DNA of 9,194 bases from the NCBI GenBank assembly GCA_945947685.1, contig CAMEYT010000007.1:1-9194 (forward strand), given 5' to 3'. The notes under the pieces were generated by a model. The model made no database searches. It was not told the DNA's origin and was given only the letters and a program-made list of their open reading frames with translations. The stretch is from an uncultured Bacillota bacterium (GTDB lineage Bacteria > Bacillota > Clostridia > Christensenellales > UBA1242). A program made the translations under genes and the position numbers. Positions 1-6,715 of the stretch are shown piece by piece (the stretch's first letter is position 1; each line of letters opens with the position of its first letter).

Positions 1-15
1 AATTAAGGGGGAAAA

Positions 16-634
16 ATGGCTAGAGGAATTATTTACTTAATGTCTACTGTTGTAGATGGTTTAATAAAAATTGGAAAAACTAATGATTTTGAAAACAGAA
101 TGAGATTACTTGAAAAGAATGGATACTATAACATTGTTGGACTAAAAAAGACAATTTGCTATAGAAGTTGAAGATTATGATGAAAAAGAACAACTAATAC
201 ATAATATTTTTAGTAAAAGTCAAATCGGAGATAGTGAATTGTTTTCTATTGATATAGACTTAGCAAAACAATTGTTATCCGCTTTTGATGGTAAAATTGT
301 GTATCCAAAAGAAAGCAGAGATAAAATATTTGAAAAAGCAACAAATGCTGTTTTAGAAAAAGAAGAGACAAAAAAATTAAATAGACATCATTTTAAAGGT
401 GTAAAATTCTTTTCTAGCTTAACAAATAAGAGTTATTACACAAAAACTAATGATAAAGGAACCTTAGGCGTCTATGAATTTGATACCGATATAGAAATTC
501 CAAATAATAGCAATCCTTCTAAAAAACAAATTCTGTTAAAAGCTTGTATAGACTTAAATATAACAATCTCTAATAATGAAACCCTGTATCAATTAGCACA
601 TAAACTTGAAAAAGAATTAAATAAAAATTCATAA
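16..634 (+). pseudogene. GIY-YIG (T5orf172-like) nuclease family protein, frameshifted
   Basis: An ATG at 16 follows the ribosome binding site AAGGGGG (5-11). The first 51 codons read GIIYLM, then GLIKIGKT and an Arg-containing segment, which is the GIY...YIG arrangement of the T5orf172 branch of the GIY-YIG superfamily. This frame stops at TGA 169-171. The next frame continues the same family sequence from about 149 (RQFAIEVEDYDEKEQLIH, then a GDSELFSIDIDL segment) to TAA 632-634. Removing one A from the six-A run 144-149 joins the two halves into a 205-residue protein. Members of this family carry a fold known from nucleases and phage or accessory proteins; substrate and role are not predictable here. 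The C-terminal half (about residue 110 on) is lysine- and asparagine-rich and not recognised. Either the gene is decayed or the extra A is a sequencing error. The promoter lies left of the window. Confidence 0.8.
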
Positions 635-719
635 AATTGCAAAAGAAGATAAGAAATATAATTTAAAGAAAGGATTATCACATTTAGTTTTTAAATTGTT
701 TATCGAATGACAATTAACA

Positions 720-753
720 AAAAAAGAACCTAAAATTAAATAGGTTCTTTTTT
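720..753. terminator. Bidirectional intrinsic terminator
   Basis: A perfect 13-bp inverted repeat (AAAAAAGAACCTA against its complement) encloses an 8-nt loop, 733-740. T-runs follow the hairpin in both directions: six on the plus strand (748-753) and seven on the minus strand. It lies between the convergent GIY-YIG pseudogene and the lipoprotein gene and probably ends both. Confidence 0.9.
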
Positions 754-838
754 GCTATTTTACAAGTTTCAAAAGTCTTTGAACTTAATCCAATATTTTT
801 TCATTCTTAATAAATATTTCTCTACAAATCTAAAATGT

Positions 839-1543
839 TTAAGCTATCTTTGTAACAATATAGTCGGTCGTTGAACCCTCAACAAGTTTTGACTCATATC
901 CTTCTTCTAAAAGTTTATACCCCTCCTCCATAGGATTAGATGGGTCAAAATTTTTAAATTCTCCACCACTTATTTTGATATTTGCTTTTTCTTCTCTTCT
1001 TTTAACATCGTATAAATTTATTAAAAGTCTATATCCATATTCACTAGATAATTGTTGTATAGAATAAGTCCCGCCTTTTATCAATACATCTCCTTCATAA
1101 GCATAGACCGAAGAGATATTTCCTATAAATTCTCCATTCTCTATAATAAGTTTTCCTCCTGCCATAACATCTATACAATAACTATCATTTTCCTTTGTTT
1201 GAATTTTTCCCTCGCCAGTTATAGTCGCATCGCCATTTCCTCTAACAGAAATGACCGACCATACGCTTGTGTCTTCATTCCAAATATCATTAGTAACTGA
1301 AATTGTCTTGCCGTTTAAATCAATTTTAACCTTTCTATTAACAACAATTTGTTCTTGCAAATCGATATCTTCAGTTAAACAAACTACTGATTTATCTCCC
1401 TTTATAGCCTCAACCAATTCCTCATATGTTGCGACTTGAACTTGACTCTCCATACCGCATCCTGTCGTAAAAATTATACAAGGCGTAATTAACGCACCCA
1501 ATAAGGTAGCAGCAATAAACTCCTTCTTTAAATTTTTCTTCAT
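839..1543 (-). CDS. Predicted lipoprotein with beta-helix-like repeats
   Basis: This is a 234-residue protein. The start chosen is the ATG at 1543, preceded by AAAGGAG at a normal distance; the open frame runs further upstream, but that stretch has no start signal and would precede the signal peptide. Residues 1-29 form a lipoprotein signal peptide: KKNLKK, a hydrophobic core, then TTGC with Cys29 as the predicted lipid-modified residue (Thr at -3 is less usual than Leu). The mature part repeats short glycine-turn beta strands (KIDLNGKTI, ATITGEGKI, KLIIENGEF, VLIKGGTY, IKISGGEF), the pattern of right-handed beta-helix or pectate-lyase-like surface proteins. Such proteins are often adhesive or polysaccharide-interacting, but no catalytic residues can be identified, so the function is unknown. 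It would be anchored on the outer face of the membrane. It is transcribed divergently from the DUF2188-like gene, and no clear promoter of its own was found. Confidence 0.85.
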   Translation of the reverse strand: MKKNLKKEFIAATLLGALITPCIIFTTGCGMESQVQVATYEELVEAIKGDKSVVCLTEDIDLQEQIVVNRKVKIDLNGKTISVTNDIWNEDTSVWSVISVRGNGDATITGEGKIQTKENDSYCIDVMAGGKLIIENGEFIGNISSVYAYEGDVLIKGGTYSIQQLSSEYGYRLLINLYDVKRREEKANIKISGGEFKNFDPSNPMEEGYKLLEEGYESKLVEGSTTDYIVTKIA

Positions 1544-1625
1544 AATTTCTCCTTTTATATTACAATAATATCTTTTGCATTTTTTAGAAAAAAATACAAT
1601 TTTCAACATCATCTTTAAATAAATA

Positions 1626-1654
1626 TTGACAAATCCCCATATATATGTTATTAT
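1626..1654 (+). promoter_or_regulatory. Sigma-A type promoter of the DUF2188-like gene
   Basis: TTGACA (1626-1631) is followed after exactly 17 bases by TATTAT (1649-1654), with a TG at 1646-1647 giving an extended -10. The predicted start point near 1661 gives a 5' UTR of about 27 bases carrying AAGGGGG (1673-1679). Confidence 0.85.
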
Positions 1655-1687
1655 TTTATAAATAAATTTTACAAGGGGGATAAAATT

Positions 1688-1918
1688 ATGAAAGCACAAA
1701 AAGAAGTTGAAGAAGTAAAAAAAGTAACTCTTGGGAAATATGTAGTTAGTTACGATAAAGAAAATAAAAATTGGAAAATTACAAGAGATGGGGCTAAAAG
1801 AATCATCGATTCGAAATCAACAAAGGCAGAAGCTTTAGAGAGAGTTAAGCAACTTTCAATTAATAACGAAGCGGGTTTTGTAGTAAAGAAAAAAGACGGA
1901 AAATTCCAGAAGAAGTAA
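1688..1918 (+). CDS. Small DUF2188-like protein
   Basis: This is a 76-residue, strongly basic protein. ATG 1688 is preceded by AAGGGGG and a consensus promoter, so it is a real, probably well-expressed gene. The core (GKYVVSYDKENKNWKI, a DGAKR segment, then TKAEALERVKQLS and a C-terminal KKKDGKFQKK) matches the layout of the DUF2188 family: a strand containing a conserved Trp, a G-A-K/x-R turn, a helix with T-x-x-E-A, and a closing G-x-x-x-x-x-x-x-D-G strand. DUF2188 proteins are small, widespread in Bacillota and of unknown biochemical function. The N-terminal 14 residues are extra and rich in Lys, Glu and Val. There is no signal peptide, so it is probably cytosolic. It appears monocistronic, ended by the hairpin at 2012-2043; a weaker all-AT hairpin (1922-1948) follows the stop codon directly. 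Confidence 0.85.
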   Translation: MKAQKEVEEVKKVTLGKYVVSYDKENKNWKITRDGAKRIIDSKSTKAEALERVKQLSINNEAGFVVKKKDGKFQKK

Positions 1919-2011
1919 AAAAAATAATTAGTAACTCTATAATTATTTATTCGAATTCAAAAATGTTTAAATTAACCAATGATAGCAAACTAGTCGATAT
2001 CAGAAATAAGT

Positions 2012-2043
2012 AAAACACTCAATCTTAAATAATTGAGTGTTTT
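2012..2043 (+). terminator. Intrinsic terminator after the DUF2188-like gene
   Basis: The arm AAAACACTCAAT (2012-2023) pairs perfectly over 12 bp with 2032-2043, with an 8-nt loop and a run of T at 2040-2044. It would also work, more weakly, in the other direction. Confidence 0.85.
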
Positions 2044-2113
2044 TATAATCTTTTATCAAAACTTTGGTCGTTTGAGTTTTCAAAATTAATAGTGGAAAAT
2101 TAAAAATATTTAT

Positions 2114-2144
2114 AAAAAATTGCCATTTGAGTTCAAACGACAAT
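2114..2144 (-). terminator. Intrinsic terminator of tRNA-Ser
   Basis: Read on the minus strand, ATTGTCGTTTG pairs with CAAATGGCAAT over 11 bp (two G-U pairs) around the loop AACT, followed by TTTTTT. It begins five bases past the tRNA CCA end. Confidence 0.85.
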
Positions 2145-2148
2145 TGTC

Positions 2149-2241
2149 TGGCGGAGAAGGAGGGATTTGAACCCTCGCGACAGTTTTAGCCATCCTACTC
2201 CCTTAGCAGGGGAGCCTCTTCGACCTCTTGAGTACTTCTCC
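2149..2241 (-). tRNA. tRNA-Ser(GCU), CCA encoded
   Basis: On the minus strand a 7-bp acceptor stem (GGAGAAG with CTTCTCC), an anticodon arm CTCCC-CTGCTAA-GGGAG, a long class II variable arm and a T arm GAGGG-TTCAAAT-CCCTC are all present. The anticodon is GCT (complement of plus 2205-2207), reading AGU/AGC serine codons. The discriminator base is G, as in serine tRNAs, and CCA is encoded at 2149-2151. It forms a single-gene unit with its own promoter (2336-2364) and terminator (2114-2144). Confidence 0.97.
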
Positions 2242-2329
2242 ATAAAGATATTAAATTTGTTAAACCTTGTTTTATAGTTTCATTTTATGAGGCTCACTTG
2301 CAAGGTCCCGCACTCTCCTCATTAAATGC
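2242..2329 (-). ncRNA. Structured leader of tRNA-Ser, possible small RNA
   Basis: Between the predicted start point (about 2329) and the tRNA there are about 88 transcribed bases. On the minus strand ATTTAATGAGG pairs with CCTCATAAAAT (plus 2317-2327 with 2282-2292; ten pairs and one A-A mismatch), enclosing a 24-nt GC-richer loop. ACCTTG in that loop (plus 2301-2306) is the exact complement of CAAGGT in the 3' tail (plus 2264-2269), so an H-type pseudoknot could form. The loop stands out by composition from the AT-rich surroundings. It lacks the SRP RNA GGAAG/AGCAG signature and a T-box motif, and was not recognised as a known riboswitch. It may simply be a 5' leader removed by RNase P. Confidence 0.4.
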
Positions 2330-2335
2330 AAATTT

Positions 2336-2364
2336 ATTTTAACACAATAACTCTATATTGTCAA
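2336..2364 (-). promoter_or_regulatory. Promoter of tRNA-Ser and its leader
   Basis: On the minus strand TTGACA (plus 2359-2364), a 17-base spacer ending in TGT, and TAAAAT (plus 2336-2341) form a consensus extended -10 promoter directly downstream of the terminator at 2383-2415. Confidence 0.85.
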
Positions 2365-2382
2365 CATTTTTGACTTTTTTTT

Positions 2383-2415
2383 AAAAAACATTGTAGGCAT
2401 TTTACAATGTTTTTT
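2383..2415 (-). terminator. Terminator of the metG-fic-GNAT gene run
   Basis: A perfect 13-bp stem (AAAAAACATTGTA and its complement) with a 7-nt loop (2396-2402) starts four bases after the GNAT stop codon, with six T residues on the 3' side. The A-run on the other arm could also stop plus-strand transcription. Confidence 0.9.
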
Positions 2416-2419
2416 ATTA

Positions 2420-2947
2420 TTATTTTAATCTTCTATCTAAATATGCAACTTTTTTACTATTTAGAATTTCCAAGTTTTTCTCATCTAGAGTTAATCTCTC
2501 TTCCCTTTCCAAGTCACACACCATATTATATGGCAAGGGTGCAGTTTCACATACTTTAAAATTATGTTTTAGATAAAGCAATCTATTCCCATCAATATCC
2601 ATATCCTTGATTTCTCGATGTTTTATCATTCTCCTTATTTGATTTAAATATGCTTTTTTGTATCCCAAAGATCGAGCAAATTCTTTTGCAAAATCTATCA
2701 TTTCGCCACCTAAGCCTAATCCTTGGACGTTTTCATTAAGATAAAATCCAAGTTCTACACTTTCTTTATTTATTCTCGACCATTCGATTATCCCTACTAT
2801 TTTTTTTAGAAGAGAAACGTTTTCTCCCTCTTTTTGTATTTTAAAAATTCCTGAAGTATAACCTCCAGCTTCTTTTACTATTTTAGCTAAATAAAAATTA
2901 TTCTTTCTATCTTGAAAAACAAACTGTTTAACCAATTCTTCTACCAT
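2420..2947 (-). CDS. GNAT-family N-acetyltransferase
   Basis: This is a 175-residue protein starting at ATG 2947, one base after the TAA of the fic gene (TAATATG), which suggests translational coupling. A TTG at 2977 would add ten residues inside the fic frame but has no better ribosome site. The GNAT core is clear: strand VGIIEW (51-56), strand ELGFYL (65-70), then motif A with the acetyl-CoA pyrophosphate loop QGLGLG (75-80) and its helix, strand AYLN (99-102), and a final NRLLYLKHNFKV segment (121-132) in the place where the family has its N-x-x-A-x-x-x-Y-x-K-x-G-F motif. The ELGFYL/QGLGLG arrangement resembles the RimJ/RimL-like group. The acyl acceptor (protein, small molecule or aminoacyl-tRNA) cannot be told from sequence. 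It is the last gene before a strong terminator. Confidence 0.85.
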   Translation of the reverse strand: MVEELVKQFVFQDRKNNFYLAKIVKEAGGYTSGIFKIQKEGENVSLLKKIVGIIEWSRINKESVELGFYLNENVQGLGLGGEMIDFAKEFARSLGYKKAYLNQIRRMIKHREIKDMDIDGNRLLYLKHNFKVCETAPLPYNMVCDLEREERLTLDEKNLEILNSKKVAYLDRRLK

Positions 2948-2948
2948 A

Positions 2949-3821
2949 TTACTTATAATTTTCCTTGTTTGACTCAATTTCTAAATTTTTAATTGCTTTC
3001 CCTGTTTCTCTAACTCTTATTACATTGATTATTTCTTCTTGTTTCTTTATTGTTTTATTCTCAAATAACTCAGCAAGAGGAGTTACATCTCTCTTTACTA
3101 TTGCTATCTTTAAACATTCGTTATAATTTTCATTCTCCTCAGCTCCATTACAAAGATCAATCATAGGGAATCCATGGAGAGCTAACATCGCATTAGTGAT
3201 AAGAAAAGCCATCCTCTTATTTCCATCCATAAAAGGCTGAATCCTAACCATTTGCGCATGTAACTTTGATATTTTTTCAAAAGGGTTCTCTTTCCCGTTT
3301 TTATCAACATATGCATATTGACTAAAAGCATAAGTAATCTCTGTTTTTACTTTTCTTCCCTCGATAGGTTCAAAATATCCAACTTGAATCATAGGTGAAT
3401 ATTGATCTCTAAAATGTCCTTTATCATAGTCAGAAATATCTAAGTTATTTTTTACCAATTCTCTGTGAACGTATAGTAATAATTCTGGATATAGATAAGG
3501 TTCTTTCTTAACTCTTTCAATTAATAATTCTTGAGCTACCATATAATCATCAATCTTAAGTAGATTATTTTTCTCAATTTTTTCACTAAACGGAGGCAAT
3601 TCATTAACTAACTCGCTATTTTCTAGTCCTGCAGCACATATTGCATTCATCAAGAGCTGATTTTTCTCTATAATGTTTATAGCAGTTCCCCCATGCTTTT
3701 CCACATATGAGTCAATCACTGATTGATTAGCCTTAATAATCCTCTCCCTATTTTGGTTTTCTTTGTTCACATTAAAAATATATGAAGTTTCATTTTCTGG
3801 ATAAAGCCATAATTTTTCCAT
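2949..3821 (-). CDS. Fic/DOC-domain protein with catalytic His replaced by Gln
   Basis: This is a 290-residue protein; ATG 3821 follows AGGAGAG (3826-3832). Fic enzymes transfer AMP or other phosphate-containing groups to target proteins using the motif HxFx(D/E)GN(G/K)RxxR. Here residues 195-206 read QPFMDGNKRMAF: F197, D199, G200, N201 and R203 are kept, but the catalytic His is Gln195 (codon CAG) and the last Arg is Phe206. The flap region upstream (GHFRDQYSPMIQVGYFEP, 135-152) and the lead-in LHAQMVRI (187-194) are typical. Near residue 48-53, INIIEK resembles a degraded form of the N-terminal inhibitory motif (S/T)xxxE(G/N), with only Glu52 retained. The GNKR form is closer to Doc than to classical AMPylators. 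It is cytosolic. It lies 102 bp after metG with no terminator between, and overlaps translationally with the GNAT gene. It may be an inactive or altered-chemistry member. Confidence 0.88.
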   Translation of the reverse strand: MEKLWLYPENETSYIFNVNKENQNRERIIKANQSVIDSYVEKHGGTAINIIEKNQLLMNAICAAGLENSELVNELPPFSEKIEKNNLLKIDDYMVAQELLIERVKKEPYLYPELLLYVHRELVKNNLDISDYDKGHFRDQYSPMIQVGYFEPIEGRKVKTEITYAFSQYAYVDKNGKENPFEKISKLHAQMVRIQPFMDGNKRMAFLITNAMLALHGFPMIDLCNGAEENENYNECLKIAIVKRDVTPLAELFENKTIKKQEEIINVIRVRETGKAIKNLEIESNKENYK

Positions 3822-3923
3822 AATTCTCTCCTATGTAATTTAGTATCATATTTCTTTTTTTCAAGAAAAATATCATTTGTTTTTGTTTTTTAACTTAAGC
3901 ATATATGCCACTATTTAAGACAA

Positions 3924-5501
3924 CTATTCAGCTAATTTACTCAATTCTTCCATTTCCTTCTGGATATCTAGTCTTGGGAAAAGCATTGGAATAGAATGAA
4001 CAATTTCTCCAGCCTTTAGTGAGAATTTGTCTAAATCATTAAATTTTGCTTCCTTAGGATCAATTTCAAAAGCTGAGAGCACTGTTGTTGTGCAATTTGG
4101 AAGATAAGGATAAAGCAAAAGCGAACCCTTTCTAATTACTTCTAATAGACATCTCAAAATTGTATCTAGTCTACCCTTTTTATCTGGGGCTTTTGCGAGT
4201 CTAAATGGCTCTGTGGCCTCAATATACTTATTCGCTGATGTAAATATATTAAAAATCGAAATTAAAGACTTTGAAACATCGAAGTTTTCCATATATCTAT
4301 CAACATTCTTTATTTCTTGATCAACCATTTCAAATAAATTTTTATCAATCTGCTCAAGCTCACCTAACTCTGGAATTATGCTGTTATTATATTTCTTAAG
4401 CATACTAAATGTTCTAGAGACAAGATTACCATAATTATTTACTAAATCTGCATTAAATCGTGTTAAAAATGCTTCTGTTGAATAATTACCATCTGATCCA
4501 AATGGTATCTCTCTCAATAGAATATATCTCACTGAATCAGAAGAGTATCTTGGAGCAAGAATTCTTGGGTCAACGCATTCCTTTGAATCTACCGTTTTAC
4601 TCTTCGATAGTTTATCTCCTCCAAAAAGCATCCAACCATGTCCAAATATTCTCTTTGGAAGAGGCAAATCCAATGCCATCAGCAAAGCAGGCCATATAAT
4701 TGCGTGGAAACGAACAATCTCTTTTCCGATAATATGAACATCTGCGGGCCAGAATTTATTGAGCAAAGTCTCATCATCTGATTTAAATCCAAGCGCAGTC
4801 ATATAATTAAACAAAGCATCAATCCAAACATATACTGTATGCGCTGGGTCAAAATCTACTGGTATACCCCACTTAACGCTTGTTCTCGACACACACAAAT
4901 CACTCAATCCTGGTTTTAGGAAGTTGTTCACCATTTCATTAACTCTAGTTTGAGGTTCAAGAAATTCAGGATTCTCTTTATATAGTTTCAAAAGTTTATC
5001 AGTAAAAGCGCTGAGTTTAAAGAAGTATGCTTCCTCTTCTTGAGCAATCACAGGTCTTCCGCAGTCTGGGCAACAACCATCTTTTAATTGACTCTCAGTC
5101 CAGAATGATTCACAAGGAACACAATATAATCCTTTATATGCCCCCTTGTAAATATATCCTTTATCATACAATTCTTTGAAGATTTTTTGTATGGCTTTCA
5201 CATGATAATCATCAGTTGTTCGAATAAACTTATCATAATCAATGTCTAACAACTTCCATAACTCTTTTGCATCAGCAATAATCTCGTCAAGATATTCCTT
5301 CTCTGACTTCCCTGCAGCCTTTGCATTGTTACTAATTTTTTGACCATGTTCATCTGTTCCAGTTAAAAAGAATACCTCTTTCCCTTTCATCTTATTATAT
5401 CTCGCAACAGCATCACAAATTACTGTTGTATAACAATTCCCGAGTGTAAATTTTCTGCTTGGATAATATATTGGTGTTGTGATATAAAATGTATTTTTCA
5501 T
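3924..5501 (-). CDS. metG: Methionyl-tRNA synthetase, divergent HIGH motif
   Basis: This 525-residue class I synthetase charges tRNA-Met with methionine. ATG 5501 follows AAGGAG (5507-5512). Visible landmarks are: ITTPIYYPS (7-15); TGTDEHGQKI (47-56); a zinc knuckle with Cys127, Cys130, Cys144 and Cys147; VYVWIDAL (223-230); HIIGKEIVRFHAIIWPA (256-272); KLSKS (297-301); and the helical anticodon domain with the conserved N359/R363 pair. It ends without the C-terminal tRNA-binding domain of longer MetRS. Several oddities are clear: the HIGH motif reads TLGN (19-22), four residues are inserted after KLSKSK where GNVVDP is usual, and the anticodon-contacting Trp of the PW motif (E. coli W461) is Phe433. 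The overall frame is intact. It could be the sole MetRS or a specialised second copy. There is no T-box or S-box leader, because the predicted 5' UTR is only about 20 bases. Confidence 0.93.
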   Translation of the reverse strand: MKNTFYITTPIYYPSRKFTLGNCYTTVICDAVARYNKMKGKEVFFLTGTDEHGQKISNNAKAAGKSEKEYLDEIIADAKELWKLLDIDYDKFIRTTDDYHVKAIQKIFKELYDKGYIYKGAYKGLYCVPCESFWTESQLKDGCCPDCGRPVIAQEEEAYFFKLSAFTDKLLKLYKENPEFLEPQTRVNEMVNNFLKPGLSDLCVSRTSVKWGIPVDFDPAHTVYVWIDALFNYMTALGFKSDDETLLNKFWPADVHIIGKEIVRFHAIIWPALLMALDLPLPKRIFGHGWMLFGGDKLSKSKTVDSKECVDPRILAPRYSSDSVRYILLREIPFGSDGNYSTEAFLTRFNADLVNNYGNLVSRTFSMLKKYNNSIIPELGELEQIDKNLFEMVDQEIKNVDRYMENFDVSKSLISIFNIFTSANKYIEATEPFRLAKAPDKKGRLDTILRCLLEVIRKGSLLLYPYLPNCTTTVLSAFEIDPKEAKFNDLDKFSLKAGEIVHSIPMLFPRLDIQKEMEELSKLAE

Positions 5502-5529
5502 TTTTTCTCCTTACATATCTTTTATTGCT

Positions 5530-5558
5530 AAAATAGCATAATATTTAAAAAAAGTCAA
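5530..5558 (-). promoter_or_regulatory. Promoter of metG
   Basis: On the minus strand TTGACT (plus 5553-5558), 17 bases ending in TGC, and TATTTT (plus 5530-5535) form an extended -10 promoter adjoining the stop codon of the preceding gene. A 13-bp dyad, TGCTA-AAA-TAGCA (5526-5538), overlaps the -10 and could be an operator or a short hairpin at the transcript 5' end. Confidence 0.7.
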
Positions 5559-5559
5559 A

Positions 5560-6705
5560 TTAGGTTTGCTTACTTAACACATAAGTCTTAGTGAGTCCAA
5601 GATTTTCGACCTTTATCAACAAGTTACTACTTTCTATCCCTCTAAGAAGTATTTTACTTCCAACTTTCACACACTCTGCTCCTTCGACTGTAATTATTGG
5701 GTCATTGTAGTATATTCCTCTTTCGTCAACAACCTTGATATTTAGCAAACAACTATCTCCGTTTACATAGATTGTATTTCCTGAGATTGAGCAGTCTGAT
5801 TCCGCTGAAATCTCAAAAGAGTAAACTGGAAGATATGGTTCATTTACTTTAATTCCTATCTCTTCTATATGTTCTCCATTTAAATATATATCAACAACAG
5901 TTTCTCCCGCCTTTAGTGCTGTGATTCTATTATTCTCAACCTTTGCTATTTCGTTATCCTTAACAATAGCTGTAACTTCCGCTTTACCCGTGTAATATAC
6001 AGGACTAATACTATATGTAAAATCAGAGCTCTCATCAACATCCAAAACAATTTCTTGCTGTGATGTTAAGTTGAATATTGGCTTAATTTTTTCTACTATA
6101 ATCGTATGAACTGATTTGATTGCTGGATTTACTGTAGAGAAGAATGTAATCGTCGCCCGCCCTTCATTTACGGCAGTTATCTTTCCTGCCGATTTTGAAA
6201 AAGAAATTACATTTGGATTGCTTAATACGTATGAAACATCTGTATTTGTAGAAAACCGAACAAAGTTATACATCCCGTTCCTTTCAGCTTCCGTGGTCAT
6301 CTTATCAATAACATATAACGTTGTCTCTTTAGAGAGGGTTACACCTAAATCTATATCATCTTTTTCAACAACAACTTTAATATTTTTACTCCCAACAACC
6401 CCTTCTGACTCTGCATTTACTTTTACAATAGCCGTCCCCGACGAAATTGCCGTTATATTTTTATCATCTATCTCTATGATATCTATATCATCAGTAGTAA
6501 GCTTTATCTCAGCATTTTTCATTGAACATTCAATATCAAGAGGATAACTTTCGCCGATGGATAAAATAACAGCATCTTTGCAATTAATTGTTAAAGTCTC
6601 TGTTTCAAATTTTATAAATTTAATACAACAAAAACACGCAATACAAATTGCGATAAAGCCTCCAATTAATGAATAAATTAAAACTTTTTTCTTAGTTGCA
6701 TTCAT
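5560..6705 (-). CDS. Membrane-anchored protein with Big_2-like repeats
   Basis: This 381-residue protein starts at ATG 6705; the frame extends to a TTG at 6744, but that would lie on the promoter. Residues 5-7 are KKK, followed by one membrane segment (about 8-30) with four Cys in CIACFCC and no cleavage or lipobox motif of clear quality, so an N-terminal anchor with the rest outside the cell is predicted. The outside part holds at least three bacterial Ig-like (Big_2) repeats, marked by ITAISSGTAIVKV (84-96), ITAVNEGRATITF (176-188) and ITALKAGETVVDIYL (261-275), then a less similar beta-rich C-terminal domain (about 295-381). Such domains serve in surface adhesion or envelope structure; a specific role is not predictable. 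No SD is present and the promoter abuts the ATG. It lies 58 bp upstream of metG on the same strand without a terminator between. Confidence 0.85.
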   Translation of the reverse strand: MNATKKKVLIYSLIGGFIAICIACFCCIKFIKFETETLTINCKDAVILSIGESYPLDIECSMKNAEIKLTTDDIDIIEIDDKNITAISSGTAIVKVNAESEGVVGSKNIKVVVEKDDIDLGVTLSKETTLYVIDKMTTEAERNGMYNFVRFSTNTDVSYVLSNPNVISFSKSAGKITAVNEGRATITFFSTVNPAIKSVHTIIVEKIKPIFNLTSQQEIVLDVDESSDFTYSISPVYYTGKAEVTAIVKDNEIAKVENNRITALKAGETVVDIYLNGEHIEEIGIKVNEPYLPVYSFEISAESDCSISGNTIYVNGDSCLLNIKVVDERGIYYNDPIITVEGAECVKVGSKILLRGIESSNLLIKVENLGLTKTYVLSKQT

Positions 6706-6715
6706 ATCAATTAAA

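Noticed and set aside
621..710. Coding-like tail after the GIY-YIG stop codon (KIAKEDKKYNLKK, then GLSHLVFKLFIE and TGA)
   Set aside because: It has only 29 codons, no start and a different frame from the GIY-YIG end. It could be a second frameshift or a remnant of another gene, but nothing supports either.
1052..1439. Plus-strand frames opposite the lipoprotein gene, and those inside metG and the Big_2-like gene
   Set aside because: They are antisense shadows without ribosome sites and with no family resemblance; the minus-strand genes have clear starts and domains.
2067..2141. Inverted near-repeat GTCGTTTGAG (2067-2076) and TTCAAACGAC (2132-2141)
   Set aside because: Nine of ten positions match, but the second copy is fully explained as an arm of the tRNA-Ser terminator. 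The first has no partner structure or T-run and is probably chance.
2149..2241. tRNA-Ser as an attachment site of an integrated element
   Set aside because: No second copy of the tRNA 3' end and no integrase gene are present in the window.
2242..2329. SRP RNA or T-box element in the tRNA-Ser leader
   Set aside because: The SRP signature (GGAAG tetraloop with AGCAG) is absent. The GGTCCCGC string resembles a T-box only on the wrong strand and with mismatches.
3837..3864. TTGAAA-16-TAAATT as a fic promoter on the minus strand
   Set aside because: The start point would fall inside the fic ribosome binding site (3826-3832), leaving no usable leader. Co-transcription with metG is simpler.
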